A DNA stretch of 64,000 nt from Nymphaea colorata (GCF_008831285.2 NC_045141.1:21540242-21604241), one strand, 5' to 3'; counted from the stretch's first letter, positions 14,001 through 27,330 are shown. Notes: generated by a model not told the origin, from the letters alone. Numbers and translations: made by a program.

Positions 14001-15757
14001 GGAAGTTGTTAGGGGACTTTTAAGTGTAAAAGGTTCCTTGGGTTAGAAAATGAGGTAGAGGCTATATTGTCTTGGAAGATAAGACATCACTAGTTGGAGA
14101 GGTGTTAGGTGGATGGTGTAAGGACCAGTTATATGGGTAGTCTAGAAAGTTTGTAAGTATTTTTACGGCTATTATCTCCTAATTGGATTGCACGAATGCT
14201 GCTTTCTACAAATCCAGGAAAGGACCATGAGCAAACTTTGAGTCATAATGTTCTTGCTGTGGTGAATTTCCCACCATAGAGAGCTTTCAAGGAGATAGCG
14301 TAATAGCATCTTTAGGGGCAATTTAGATGATTTTAGGCATGACATATTTCATTTGGCCTCATAACGCTGCAATTTCTTGAAATTGAAAACCTGAATTTCC
14401 TCCAGAATTTTGATTGTAAATATGGCCAGAATTTATGTGGTGCTATGCCAGTTCGTGGCACGTATGTTTCTTCCTTAATACTGCGGAAAGGTGGGCTTTT
14501 GTCAGTATTTTTTCACCACTTGTGCATCTGGTACTTGGATGGAAGAGACAGGCATCCATATTTAGGACATGTCGATTCAAGTGGGCGTTAAATTTGGGCA
14601 TGTGCAAAGGGATAGGGTAGAAAGTGTCTTTGGTCGTGTCACCTCCTGCTGTTAAGCCTGCAAAAGTGTCTGGGCATCTTATAGATTGAACCAGTCCATT
14701 TTTAGTCCAGTGCCAACTACAGCTGATTGAGCCTGCAAAAGTGGTGTGAGCATCTTATAGGTTGTAATGGTGCATGCATACAACCAATGCCTTTGAGTGG
14801 GAGCAAGACAACCAACGAGCAGTTCGCTTTGGAAAGCCATCCCCTGGAGAGCTGAATTCTTTGTAGAAATAGTCGATCCACTGGAAGATACTAAGGCTGA
14901 TTGGGAAAACTAACTAAACAATCTCCCTGTCAATGGAAAAATCAACAAAGTGATCTGGTTGTATGTGAAGGGCTCATACACCCTGGTGGTTTGTCCCCAG
15001 GATCCTTCTAGTTATTGGACTTCTTGATAAAATTGATCCCCATCATCATAAGCTGCAGTATCTGTTCTATCTTCAGTAAGGTCCCTGGGAATGGAAGAAA
15101 TGCTGTTACTACTTACTACTCACCGTTTTCTATTTGAATTCTCCATGGTTGGTGAGCGTCTCTCTTCCCTTGCTGCTGCTTTACAAACTGTGTGAAGGAA
15201 GAGTGGGCAGAAGGGAAATGTCAACCATTTTTTTACAGATGGTGATTAGATGGAATGCTCCTTGAAATCAACAAGCATGTAGCCGTTATTCTTTTTTTTT
15301 CCTTCAATAAGAAAGTGGAAGAGGTCTCCTGGGCTACACTGATATGGCAGAACATTCATTGGAAAGGTTGCTCCCTGTTCTTACATGGATCGATAGGCCA
15401 AACTTTTTGGTGTTTCATTTCGTTTTCCTTTTTAGGGGAACAAAGACATGACCAATAATGGTCACGTTTCCTCTCGTCCTTGCTTTCTTGCTGCCTGTTT
15501 TCAACTCTTATCATTTTCAGGACTCCAAATTTTGAGATGTGGGTAAACATTCTCATGCTAGTGAGCTCAATGATTTTATTGTAGAACAAATAATTTATTA
15601 ATCATGATTTATTTTCTTTCATTTTCCTTTTTGCTCTTGCTTTTTCCTCCATCTTTTACCAGCTTATCCTTTGTTCATCGGCTTATTCTTCGTCAAATAC
15701 CAGCATTTAATTTTAAAGCACAGAATTGGGCCTTTCTCTCTCTCTCTCTCTCTTACG

Positions 15758-15799
<42 letters not shown>

Positions 15800-16882
15800 G
15801 TTTGTGTGTGTGCTCCTCTATGAACAAGCTGGTGTGCATGCATGCAGATTCCTTTTGTATTGCAAGTACGTGCTTACAGTCACCAATGATTTCGTTTTTC
15901 TTTTTTTGCTAGTGCAGCTTTTGACACTAGACTTTCTTCATGCAGTTTATTGAAAGTTTTGAAACTTAACTGATCTGCAATTGGTTTTCACTTTCAGTGC
16001 AAATGATGAGGAAGAAGTTGCTTCATGTGTGAAGGAATTGAATGCGCCAAATTTCTATCCCACTATGGTGTCTCTCTGGGTCACAGATTCTTTTGAGCGA
16101 AAGAACATAGAGAGAGACCGTTTAACAAAATTACTTGTTTCTCTCTGCAAATCAAGGAACCATTTGCTGAGTCAACGGCAGCTCATCAATGGGTATGTGT
16201 TCTGCTTTGGTAGTAGAAGTTGGGTAGAAAACGGTTGAGTTTATACTCCACGATTTGGTCTCCTTGCTGGCCTGACTTCTTCAATGAGCTTTTGTGGTGG
16301 CTTATTGCTTGAGCTTCTCATATTCCAAGCATCACTGCCTTTTTAGAGTCCCAACTTCATTCGAGCCTCTTGATCTTTGAAATGATAAGACTTTTTGAAC
16401 ATGGGTGTGCAAATAGTGGTGATAGTTCTTGCACCCTCAGGTTCTAGGACCTGAGCGACATGCATAAAACTGCGTCTCAAAGCCCTTAAATAATTTTTCC
16501 TGAATATTTCATGCTTTGTTCAATTTATGTCTGATGCACTTCTATTTCCAGGTTCGAGTCTGTCTTTGCTACCTTGCCCGATGCAATATATGATGCGCCT
16601 AAAGCACCTGAATTCCTTGGTGGCATTCTTGCAAAGGTGATTTTAGAAAACATTATTAGTCTAAAGGATGTAGGAAGATTGATACATGAAGGAGGTGAGG
16701 AGCCTGGTAGCCTTACGGAATCTGGAATCGCATCAGACGTCCTTGGTAGTATTCTGGAGGTTATAAAGGAGGAGAAAGGTGATACTTTGTTGAAAGACAT
16801 CCGCAAAAATTCTGAGATTCGACTGGAGGAATTCCTCCCTCCGGACCCTAGAAAGCAGGCGAAGCTCATAGCCTTTATTTAG
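2082..16882 (+). CDS. Eukaryotic translation initiation factor 4G (eIF4G), 9 exons
   Basis: This is the scaffold of the cytoplasmic cap-binding complex eIF4F, which bridges eIF4E, eIF4A, eIF3 and PABP. Exons: 2082-2278, 3698-3831, 3991-4128, 7922-7989, 8094-8150, 8263-9837, 9936-13270, 15998-16192 and 16552-16882. They join in phase to 2009 residues. The N-terminus (MSLNQSRVERAEQ, then NRSFKKSNGQGGQSR across junction 1) is plant eIF4G. Further on come PARTSSAPPNLDEQKRDQ (exon 5) and a conserved plant block around residues 390-410. The eIF4E-binding motif is YTRDFLM at 1187-1193. The MIF4G domain spans about 1375-1600 and the MA3 domain about 1815-1935. The C-terminus ends PPDPRKQAKLIAFI, as in plant relatives. 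It is longer than Arabidopsis eIF4G (about 1730), mainly in the disordered Ser/Gln/Glu-rich middle. It is convergent with the metacaspase downstream. Family identity is certain; small exon details are predictions. Confidence 0.96.
2741..2948 (+). repeat. 104-bp tandem duplication in eIF4G intron 1
   Basis: Two adjacent copies, 2741-2844 and 2845-2948, have an exact period of 104 bp and about 7 mismatches (about 93% identical). Both begin GAGAAATTTCTTT and end TTCTCATG. The copy lies wholly inside intron 1 and does not touch splice sites. Confidence 0.9.
4129..7921 (+). other. Long intron 3 of eIF4G
   Basis: This intron of about 3.8 kb runs from AG|GTTCAA to TGTACAG|GAGATG. It is T/A-rich, with no coding similarity recognised. 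Around 6719-6900 and 7055-7115 there are stretches rich in CTCGAG/GAGCTTG words, beginning GGGCTGCACATAAGC. The same style recurs at 40149-40470 and 50350-50480, suggesting old insertions of one degraded element. Around 6225-6320 there are clustered ACTAGTT/CTAGTTGA words. The rest shows nothing definable. Confidence 0.5.
13271..15997 (+). other. Long intron 7 of eIF4G
   Basis: This intron of about 2.7 kb separates the MIF4G-bearing exon 7 from the MA3-encoding exon 8. It starts GTAAGG and ends CTTTCAG. It contains GCCTAG-rich phrases (about 13545-13605 and 13725-13790), a (CT)n run followed by a (TA)18 microsatellite at 15735-15794, and no convincing reading frame. The low-complexity core may be mobile-element debris, but no termini were found. 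Confidence 0.5.
15735..15794. repeat. (CT)n-(TA)n compound microsatellite
   Basis: A CT run at about 15735-15752 is followed after a few bases by about 18 TA units to 15794, inside the last large intron of eIF4G. Confidence 0.9.
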
Positions 16883-17188
16883 AAGCATATGCTATGTATA
16901 CTCGCCCCTGCCTAGTTGTTAGGGTGCTACGATTTGCAGTTATCATCTTGTTCATGGCTCTATATATTAAGTCTTTTTGGCATATCTTGTTCTTCTGTTA
17001 GCTTATTCATTGTCTCCATGAATTGTGCACTTGAGGTAATCACTAGCTGATTTTGAGGCCAGCTAAGCTTGAATACAGTTTTGAGTCCATGATTACAAAT
17101 GATGCGGATTTTATTGTCGCCTTTGGGTAATGCTTATTGGGCAAATAATTAATGCCTGTGGAAGGACCGTAGAAACTAGCTCTGTTTC

Positions 17189-17212
17189 AATAAAACCCTC
17201 TAAACCAATAAA
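17189..17212 (+). terminator. Twin poly(A) signals of eIF4G
   Basis: Two AATAAA hexamers, at 17189-17194 and 17207-17212, lie about 310-330 bp after the eIF4G stop codon on the same strand. These are the likely near-upstream elements for 3'-end formation. The choice of cleavage site cannot be read from sequence. Confidence 0.5.
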
Positions 17213-19290
17213 ATGTAACAAACTATGTGTTCGACAAATCTGCGTGATACTTGTTTGTTAAGGCTAATGTCATATTTATGATAATGCTTGTTACGAGAGA
17301 CTGGGTCCATCCCCATTGATATCAGCTTTTAGTTGCATCGCCTTGAGTGAACGTCCCTAGTATGAACAGCATTTCTTTGTTCTCATTTTTGTACGTGACA
17401 ATGAAACCTGGTCAATCCATGTACATTATTGTTGTATTCCGTTTGTCACGGTTCACAAATTGTGTCCTCTGGCCGTTGATCGGACCCTTTTTTTTTCTCC
17501 CTTTTGTATGAAGATTTTATTTTATTTTTTTATCAGTTTCTCATGCAGATTTTCAGGTCCTTGTTTATTTCCAAGTGTGAAGAAAAACCATGAAGTCTTT
17601 GTCACCAGCTGGCATCATACGATCGAACTCAAAACCTCGAGTGGGGTCGTGGTAGTTTATTGGTAATTTTGTGTAGTGCTTCTGCCCGATACATTCAACC
17701 TTCTTACTATCATTAAATTGTATAAGATTATATAAATCCTTTTTTACTCTTGAGTGATCAGAGATGGAAGAAGTACTTGGAAGTCCCTTTGTTCTCATGC
17801 CTTTACACAAAAGGACTGCACGCCGTTGACTTTATATAATGGTTTTGATTAGTAAACACCCCATTCTGTTCGTGTATGCACTCCTGCAGTATGGAGCTGC
17901 TGTGGGGATTATATATACAATCTTGAAAAATCAATGTTGTCGGAACTATATATATATATATATATATAACTTACATCCAATGATATGGTTTAAAAATATA
18001 ATTTCTATCAAATAAATTGCATGATTTGAAATATCATTTCATGTTTTCTAACAAGTCTTCCAGCTATGCTTTTCACAAAATGAGCATTGTCCGATCTTAA
18101 GTACTCATACAAGCTCATTCGATGATTGGTCGACATGGCCCGCCTTTATACAGATCTTTTCATAAATCGGTAGGACGACACTGATCTGGACAAAGCGACA
18201 TCTTGGTTGGCGAGTTCTCATGCACTCTGTTCGGTAACTTTGGACTTTTTGCACGACATGGTTCCTCGATGATGATCTCTGAGAGCAGACATGTTTGAGC
18301 CAATTCTCTTTCGGAATGATGTGACCCTTCAACTGGATCGAATGCCAATGCATGTCGAAGTCTGTCTGTCTTCACCATGCAAGATGAACACAGCGACCGT
18401 TTGGTCCTGCTACGCGAGAGGAAGTCATTTTTCAGGACGCCCGGATATCTCTTGTTCCCAATGTTTTCATGACTTCTGGGTACTGATCGGTTATTTATGA
18501 AACTCAAAGTGGGTTGAGCTTTGCAAATGTAAAGTTGGAGAGAAATTTCACATAAGCTTTTCGCTTACAAACTCAAAGTTACCGATAACAACTTCCTCCA
18601 CTTGATTAGGGAATCATATTAAGAGCTTGAAGTTGAGAAGAGCTCCACGGGTGCACTTTTAGGTATAAATTTGGGGTGTATGTCTAATCCCAACGGACCT
18701 TTAGGTATTAAAAGTAGAGAGGGACTCCAGTCACACTCTAGACGGGAAAAAACCTTTTCCCAGTAGAAAGTTGTATTCGTTGCTGTTAATACCAACCAGG
18801 GTTTTTCATTTTACTAACGGAAACCTGGACCTGAACTTTTGGATTTTAAGCTAGTGTGCTGATTGCTCTGGCTTTTACGGTCTACGAGGCTCTACCATGA
18901 ATTGCGTTAACTGTTGTTGTGCTGCTCACTACACCAACCCATCTGGGTCTCCTGAGTTGCAATCACTGTGGTGAACATGTAGAGGACCGTCTGTGCGCAT
19001 TTATTCAGGGCTTTCCAACAGCATGGTAGCCGACTGCTTTTTTCCATGTCTAAATAGGGAGCAGACATGGAGGTGGATTTCCTCATCAACCTCTCTAAAA
19101 CTTGCTTGCGTGTGGATTTACACTGCGTATTTAAGAGAGAGAGAGAGAGAGAGGGGAAGAGGGGAGACGGACAACACAACCCCGTCACTTGAGCCACTTA
19201 ACGCAACTCCTCAGCCCCCACACTCATTGCCAATTAGAGTGTGTGTGTATATATATATATATATCATTGTCAATTAGAGAGAGAAAGAGA

Positions 19291-19326
<36 letters not shown>

Positions 19327-20259
19327 TGTATTACCATGTGCATAGTAGCATTTTGATTGAGCGCTCTTGTGCCGAAAATGAACAGGGCTAAGCAATATGC
19401 TGAAGCATCGACATGAGAGTATTCTGCCATAGAGTAGAACACCCGCATGAGCAAGTTTGGACTGAGCAGCAGCGAGAATGTCGGCTTGAGTAACACAAAC
19501 ATTGGTGAGATCCAAAATGCACCGAAGACATAAGGGTTCCTCAGCAAGATTTGTCCATGGATGTTGAGTTAGTGCTTAAGATCAGGCCAAAAGATAGAGT
19601 CGATGAATAACAAGTGAATATTCCCGTACTACCCCTCATGGGTCCCTAGAGAGGAGGAGGCTAGGTTAAATAGCGTATCATGCACTAAGTATTCATGATT
19701 GATTATATTCTTCGGAATGATTCTTTGATTTGAATATATGAACCAACCATTCCCTACAAAAGAGATGAATCTCAGCTAAAATTATGAGCACAAGCATCTC
19801 TCTCTCTCTCTCATGTTTAGTGGATCGAGGAAACAATCAATTCTATCGAGAAGCATTCGACATAATAAATAATGAACACTGCATACTGTTCGTTACTTTT
19901 TTGTCTTGTACAAAAGAAGCACTACATTGTGATTCTTACTAGGTGTGCTCATATGACTCAAGAAAAAAAAAAAACTATACAGACCCTTTTTGAATAACTG
20001 AAAATAATAAAGTTCCGTTCCTCAAAATGTTAAGACAACTTCTATTACAGCGCACCCGTAAGAAATATATCATAATCGAACAACTTAAGCATCAGGTACC
20101 AGTGAATGGGCACATTAAAATAATTTGGTCTAGAATATTTGGCAAAAGAACGGGGGCAGAATCCAATAAAGATCGCAGTTAGACAAACGAATTTACAGAA
20201 AGCATACCTCTGAGTAGATACAATCATAAAGTCGGATCTACGTAAACAAAATGTCCAAC
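17213..20259. other. Convergent intergenic region between eIF4G and metacaspase
   Basis: There is no supported gene here. It contains AT microsatellites at about 17950-17969, 19247-19263 and 19297-19324. The last two sit in a short local duplication with AATTAGAG on each copy. A (GA)n run lies at about 19136-19155. Frames of 95-115 codons at 18160-19200 have no recognisable motif and are treated as chance. A poly(A) signal for the metacaspase should lie in its right part. Confidence 0.5.
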
Positions 20260-23200
20260 TTAGAGGTAGAATGGCTTCGAGTACACATCAAACATTTCAT
20301 TTGAAGTCAGCTGCGGCTCCTGCGTCAGGAAAAGAAAGGACATAATCCCAGAGAAAAGCTAAAATCTGGCGAGAAAATCTGCAAATAAATCTTATAGTCA
20401 TATGTTATCACCTGTGTAAGCCCACCACCTCCGCTGTCACCAGTCAAAAGCATAGTGAGGAGGGATGAGACAGGACCACCACCACTTCCTACATCTGTGT
20501 TACGTATTGTGGTTCGCATTGCATTCAATAGGTTGCCATATGTTGTTCCAGCACCACGCTCAATGGCTTGAATAAAACAGAATGTCATGGCACCTGTAGA
20601 AGTGATTCTGGAGAGCGCCTACAACCACAGATATGCCCTGGTAAGTCCACGATTTGCCAAACATATAACCAGAGATGCATCACAAAACATGTGGGTCAAA
20701 GAACAAATGAATATATATAACAAATATACTGACCAAAAATTGCAAGTCAAATAAAGCTTAACTGGAAAAACACAACATACGGAATAAATGAAAGCTGCAA
20801 CAATAGTTTCTGCCCCTTAATGTCCAAGAACATGCTACTACAGGCGTCCATATACACAGGAAAAGTTGATATACGTGGAATAAACAAGCTTCAGTTGCAT
20901 GCAGTATGAATTTATATAGCCTATAACTAAACATTTCTAGCACAAAATCGAACTTCAGAAAGCATGCATTCCAAGATAATCTTAGGTTTCTTACAACGTT
21001 CTTGCTTATAAAATGTAATTGCTTCGCTACTAGTAGTCAACTTTCCTGCAAAGGACTCAAAATTTTGATTTTGCCAACAAAATGGTACACATGGAAGCTA
21101 AATGAAACAGTGTGGGCAAAAAATTTTGGACATAGGGATATCCTCCATTCAAAGTAGGTACACGCATTGACCAAAAAAGCCCTTTCAAATTACTAGCCTC
21201 TGTTTCAGAAAATGAAGGATTTTGGGAGATAAAACTCAATTCATCAGTATGAGCTCCGGTCATTGTTGACAGAGTGCTTATATTGTTACATGTGTCTATG
21301 CAGACATGTCAAGATGATAGAAGGGTTTTGTTATGTACATAAAGTAGGCAAACCCTAATTCCATAGGATAAAGGTAAAAGCAGCTTATGGGAGTGTTCAT
21401 GCCAAATAAGGCCTACAATATATTCGATAGAGTAACATTATGATCATGGAAATAAACAAAAAGACAGTCAAGATTAAGTTAGGCCAAAACAATATTAGGA
21501 CTTGGATAATCCTATAAGGGAATATGAAACAAAAATTAGCCATTATCTAGCTTAATCAGTTTCTATGGAAATTTAGCTCAAACAGAAAACTCTGAATCAT
21601 CAAATTAAGTGAGGCTATAAAGAAAACAAGCTTTCTAGGCTCAAAATGGGCTCAGAAAAGCTATGGAATTCAAAAGAACAAATGAGGAGTGGTGAAGAGT
21701 GGTGCTGCAAACAGTTTTGGGACCTCTCATCTATAGGGGCAGACTTTTATGCACAAACCTTAGGTTCATGAGCATAAATGGGAAAAACGTAGCTCAATTT
21801 GCTCGTCTGTACAATGGTGATTTTTGATAGGGTTTGTGCTTGAACTTCACTTGAGGTATGTGCATGAACCAAAAACAGTGTTGCATTTTCGAAAATCACA
21901 TCTGCAATAGATTGTGCAAGAAATTTAGGGTTTAGAGATGCAGTCTTGTAGCCTGTTCCAATTTTTCAAACCAAAAACTCATGTCCTGTTGTCAGACAAC
22001 TGTTCTGCATGAGTTTGCAGCAGAATCCTGGAGTTTGCATGAAAAGTATTAGAGTTTGTGTCTGAAAGTGTTAGAATTGCATTAGAACCACATAAGTTCG
22101 TGGGAGATGTTGATATTTGTTGAAGTACAGAGGAAATAACTTGATATGAAGTGTTAGAATTGCTTTAGATCCACATAAGTTTGTGAGAGATGTTGATATT
22201 TTGTTGAAGCACAAAGGAAACAACTTTGATATGCTATTTAGACTTTGAGTGAGATGTTTTACTGTAAAAGCTTTGCTGCAGAAAGAGGCAGTCAAAATTG
22301 GCGTTTTTATAGGCAATAAAACAAAGGAAGAATTATGAAAGAAAAAGAATTACCGAAGTATCTGCAGAGGTTTGATTATCATCACAGCCACTAATTGAAA
22401 TGGCTTCGCCACCATTTGTTCCTTTCCAGACACCCGATCGAGGGCGATGGTCCTCCCATACATACTGTCCAGTTCTACACACATGAAAAAGGAAAAAGCA
22501 CTCATCAAGGCAGTTATTGGTAGCTGTTAGCATCACAAACCAATGTTTTTTCATAGGCTCAACTATGCAAGTTCATAAAGGGAGCATACCCACCCAACCA
22601 TCAAGAGAAACAAACATATACTGATTGTTGTGTTTTAGGCTTTTAGCATTTCAAAGCCATAACCAGGGAAAGCAGGAGTCTCAAGAAGGGGTGTGTGTGG
22701 TTACATATTTTATTTGTTTGTTTATTTACTCACTGGGTGTAAATCCATTTTAGAATCTATTATCTCAAAAAGAAAGGAAGACCACAGGTAGCCAAGTTTA
22801 GGTTCCAACTAAATTACTAATTAAACCAAAGCTATGTCCAGGATCAATAGATTATAGTCCAGACTTAGCTTGGTTTGAGCATCGATCCCTCGAGTTCAAA
22901 ACCTAGTCAAATCTGAAAATCAAGTATGAGTTCACAGAAAAACATAACAAGGTTCAACAAATGAGATAAAGGACATTATGGAGAAAGAAGAAAAGGCCAG
23001 ATAGTTACAGATAATACAAGTAAATGCTATCTGCATAGATGTTAATGAATTACCTGCCCATCCTACAAAGGTAAGGTAAATCCAAGACGGTCCCACTGTG
23101 ACAAGCATCAATAAGTGCATGAAGTCTAGCACCACGAGGAAGTGGTCTGACAAGTGTTTCATTAATTTCATCATCAACAATCATTCCTTGTGTTTCAAAG

Positions 23201-25947
23201 TCCAAAGGAAGAAGTGTTTCATCGTATCCATCTACTTCATCACCATTATAGTTGCGTTGCTGTGAACCATGTCCTGAATAATGAAATACCAAGGAATCTC
23301 CTGGTTGACAGCCTTGCACAAGCCAATATATTGCCATCCGAATGTTATGCTTGGTTGGCCTTTTAAAAGGATCAGTTTCTTCTTCTGTAAAAGATTAATT
23401 GAGAAAAGGGGTCGACCACAAACAGTAAGTTACACCCAAAACCATCTCAAGCACCTAGAGTATTTAATTCAATCTATCATATGTAAGACCAAGAAACCAA
23501 CAAAGGAAAGAGGAAGCATCTTTGTTCACAAAAGCTCCGTCTAAAACTCCATGTTGTTCATCAAGAGAAATACAGAATGACTTTTTAATCAAAGCGTAAG
23601 TACGAAATTGAATCTCCAAAAGAAGAAACAATCCTTGGATCATGTTTACCATGATTCAATTTCTAAAATTTTCTCTCAAAAGCCAAAGACTTGAATATGG
23701 CAGCTTGATAAACAAATCGATCTAAACACACCCACAAACATTAGATCTGAGTTCCAACATTCAATGGATCAATACACAAACAAGAGCTTGCATTCCATTA
23801 TGACATCATGGTGAGAATCTCTCTCTCTCTCTCCCCCCTCCCCTCTTCTCTCTCTCTCACAGAGGCATCTGGTGGTCATCTAATGGTTCCACCAGATCTT
23901 AGTGATTTTTCACAAATCTGACCACACAATTGGTATGAATGTGTAAATCTATGAGATTCAGAAAAAAGAATACTACAACCATATGTGTAAATTGGATATA
24001 AAAAATTAAAAAATCAGCAGTCTTAGGTTTTCCGGTTCATAAAATCTGATTTATGCATTAAAAAGAAAAAATTCTTTTTTGTTATCTACACATTTTTACC
24101 ATATCGACATGGTTAGTCTTCTAAGAAAACCTGCAAAACGGCTGAAAAGCCCATATCTTAGACAACCAAATCTAGTTCCCCTATATGTGTGTGTATGTGT
24201 GCTCCTGGTGGCTGGTGCATCTACTTCTCTTTTTAGGCCATCACATCTAACTAGATATGGGAGGGAAAGAGAGAGAGAATTAATTTAAACCAGTAAAGAA
24301 AAACAAATAAGTGAATGATTATCTTTCCAAAAAGAAGAGAACTCCCTCTTTTCAAGAGTCTCTCTCTCTCTCTCTCAAACACACATTTTCACATGTAACC
24401 AGATGGACGCTGATAATCATGAACTAGTAGACTGGGTGTTGAAAATTAATTAACATCTCATTTGGTTCAAATATTAGTAGATCTGCATCAATATCTACAA
24501 CATTTTTCTCCAAGGAACTCTGATATGAACAAAATCTGACTGTAGAATTGTACTAGAGTTTGAAATCTGTGTCTTCATATAGGGATTTAATCAAAATTAG
24601 TAAAAGCATGCTTTCATATAAAATATACTGTTAGCCAGATCTTGATCCAAAGTTGAATCAGATTCCACTCAAACTGTGTCGCAGAAACCTGAATCTAATG
24701 TCAATGAATTATCGGATTTCGGTTTAATGATCTAAAGTTAGAAGTTGGACGGAATCAGATACCCAAATATATCATATCTATTGTAGCCCCAGGACAAACT
24801 TAGTAGGTCGTGACACAGGGAGAAAGACACATCAGGTCTGAATAGCAATAAAATGCACTATGCCAGCTCCAGCGAAGCACATGGAACGGATGCTATTGTA
24901 GGAGTGCAATACATACAAGAAGTGAAATGGAGCAGTGAAAACATGGGTCCACCTGACATAATGCATGTTATGATATGTCAACATTTATCAGAAGTTACAA
25001 ACAGGGGCAGAGCTAGGGGCACCTGCCCCCCTCTACCCCTCCCCTGGTTTTCAGAGAATCAATATAGCCCTGTAAAAATTTTGAGAAATACTCTTTTTCC
25101 CCTTACCAAATTTTAAAAAATGCACCTTCCCCTCCTAGTGATGCAGAACGAGCTATCAAAATTCAATCGCGAATCCCCCCCTAAAAAGGCCATACTTTCT
25201 CATTCAATTCAAATAAAAATGTCAGTAGCATGCTTGACTCGGTTCACCCAATTGAATTCGTCCGTCCGCTCGTTTGGAAATTCAGGTTCTTCCCAAACAC
25301 GCTCAATGCAACATCTCAGAGATGTTCCTAATAGCGATCTTTGGCCCATCATCAACATACCGCAGAAGCAAAGCACGAAAAAGGCGCTAAGTTTCTAAAC
25401 AGTTCTTCTCTCCAAACTTCTACCCATCAAAAATTACATAGGAATTCCAATACCTAAAAGCTCCGTACCCCTACAGAATTCGAACTCTAACGATCAAGGT
25501 TTTCTGAACAAAAAATCGATCAACAATCAGTAACCACCCAATCAACAAGAACACCAAAAGATTTATCAAGGGAGAAAGAGAGGCACCGGTAAGCATGATA
25601 ATGGAAGACTCTGGGAAGTGGAACCGGTTGATGAGAAGGTACTTCATGCACTTGGCGTCATTAATGCATCCCTTGAGCTCGTGGCGCGAGTAGCGGTACG
25701 AGATGCCACAGATGACCGCCTTCTTCCTCCCGTGCGCGGAAGGCGGCGTCGGCGCATAGTGCGAGGGGCCAAAAGTGGCTGCTGGTGGCGGTGGAGGTGT
25801 CGCGGGCCAGGTGGAGGAAGGAGGAGGTAGGGATCTGGGGTCGGCTATGTGGGTGACGGCGCGGCAGATGGCGCACCTGATGGACCGCGCGCCAGAGGGC
25901 AGCTGCAGTGGAGTCCTGCAGCTGGAGCAGTTCACCAGCATCATCAT
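20260..25947 (-). CDS. Type I metacaspase with LSD1-like zinc finger (AtMC1-like)
   Basis: This is a cysteine protease of the caspase fold that cleaves after Arg/Lys. In Arabidopsis the MC1 relative promotes hypersensitive cell death and interacts with LSD1 through its N-terminus. Exons in order on the minus strand: 25587-25947, 23054-23384, 22354-22474, 20412-20618 and 20260-20319. They join in phase to 359 residues, against about 367 in AtMC1. The N-terminus has the LSD1 zinc finger: CSSC at 7-10 and CAIC at 25-28, with a GAR between. A Pro-rich linker follows. The p20 domain has catalytic His159 in HYSGHG and Cys215 in DACHSG. Exon 3 supplies GQYVWEDHRPRSG and the DDNQTSADTS block. The C-terminus EPQLTSNEMFDVYSKPFYL is the type I p10 ending. 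The start could be any of three consecutive Met codons; the first is taken. Introns are 1.7-2.2 kb, except the short first-to-last ones around exon 5. Confidence 0.95.
22066..22233. repeat. 83-bp imperfect tandem duplication in metacaspase intron 3
   Basis: Copies begin AAGTGTTAGAATTGC at 22066 and 22149 and run through GAGATGTTGATATT...GTTGAAG to about 22233, with scattered substitutions and small indels. It lies between exons 3 and 4. Confidence 0.8.
25005..25145 (+). repeat. Dispersed GGGGCAGAGC repeat, copy A
   Basis: It begins CAGGGGCAGAGCTAGGGGC, followed by C-rich sequence and then the A/T-rich block CCCTGTAAAAATTTTGAGAA that is shared, with divergence, with copies at 36735, 38614, 55675, 56757 and 58415. 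It lies in intron 1 of the metacaspase gene. Exact ends are not defined. Confidence 0.5.
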
Positions 25948-27272
25948 CTCCCTCTCTCTCTCTCTCTGTCACTTAACTTGGCAGTTCCTCCTGAAAGCGA
26001 TCTTGCTGTTGCGTGATCAAATCTTCTTCGTTGCCCTTCCGCTGAAAGATGGGAGCGATGGTGGTGGTGATGGCCGAGTTGGGAATCAAAAAGAGGAAGA
26101 GGAAGCAGCAACAGCGTTTCTTGCCCGCGTTGGGTTGGTTGACGTTGACGAAAAAGAAGAAAGAGAAAAGTGGCGCACCTCCCACAGCAGACGGTGTGAG
26201 CGAGAGAAAGGTTGACCAACTCGGCAGTCCCTCTCTCTCTCTCTCTCTCCCTCGCAGAGGTTTAAGCTTAAGGGGACCAATCAGATGATTCTCAGAAAAT
26301 GCAGCATCCTTTCGTATTTTGAAAATCGCCACCGTCTGTTGTTAATGATCATCATCGGTGTCGTTTTTTGTCTCATGCCGTTGCAAATCTATCCCAGCGT
26401 TGGACAGCGTCCTAGAATACATAAATAACCATTTGGAAGCCTGACGCTCATCACCTAAAATTTTAGAAATTAGACAAGCTACAAAATCTGACCTACTCAT
26501 GTGAATAAACTGATAGGAAAGCCCGGGGGGTTTGCATTTTTATGGTTAAAACTTAAAGGAAATGTTTAAGAACTTTTATTTTAAAATATACTTGTAATTA
26601 TCTTCAATTCGATCCTCACCTAATCCATTTAAGGGCCCAACTTAAATAATCTGTTATCCCTATTCAAAAGCACAATCTTTTAGGTTTCAACGTTTTATAA
26701 AATGACCAAGTTGGAGCCACAACAAGGTCTTAAGAGGATATATTTGAACTTCCGTATTTTTTTATGAAACCTTCAACTTTTTACTTGCCTTTGCTGAAAG
26801 TGTTTTCTGCTAAATTTAGGGAAAAGTTTGTTATATCTCCCAAGTGAACGGAGCTCAATAAAACTGCAATTTGTGTAGACCACATTCTGCAGCATAAACC
26901 TATTGAAGCCCTCAGTAAAGTTCGGGTCTATTATTTATATCCATTTAAGCAACAGTCAAGAGTTATCCGACATATTAACTTGAATCTTAATGACATTCAA
27001 CATGAAACTGAACATGCGCGCCCAGAACATGTGTTCCTTAAGAAGGCATATTTCTGGCTAGATCTATCAGCATTCAGCAGGCCCTGGAAAACATAAAATA
27101 AACTGCTCTTTATATGGGAGTATAATTGATTACTTATTGGGAAACATACGTTAAATTAAGTAGTTTCAATTTCAATATATGCTATCCGTTGTGAAAAACC
27201 AATATCTCGGTTTGTAAATTTATAAATTGTAATCCCCCCCATCATGGTCCAGATAAATAAATAAATAAATAA

Positions 27273-27330
<58 letters not shown>

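Noticed and set aside
17577-17670. tRNA-like wording (GAGTTCGATCG) on the minus strand
   Set aside because: B-box consensus fails at its last base and no A box at tRNA spacing was found.
18160-18507. 115-codon minus-strand frame with several Cys and Arg
   Set aside because: No recognisable domain, no splice partners, and overlapping frames on both strands; likely chance.
25618-26215. Plus-strand frames opposite the metacaspase first exon
   Set aside because: Antisense of a GC-rich exon and a CT-rich leader; low-complexity Gly/Arg or Lys/Glu runs.
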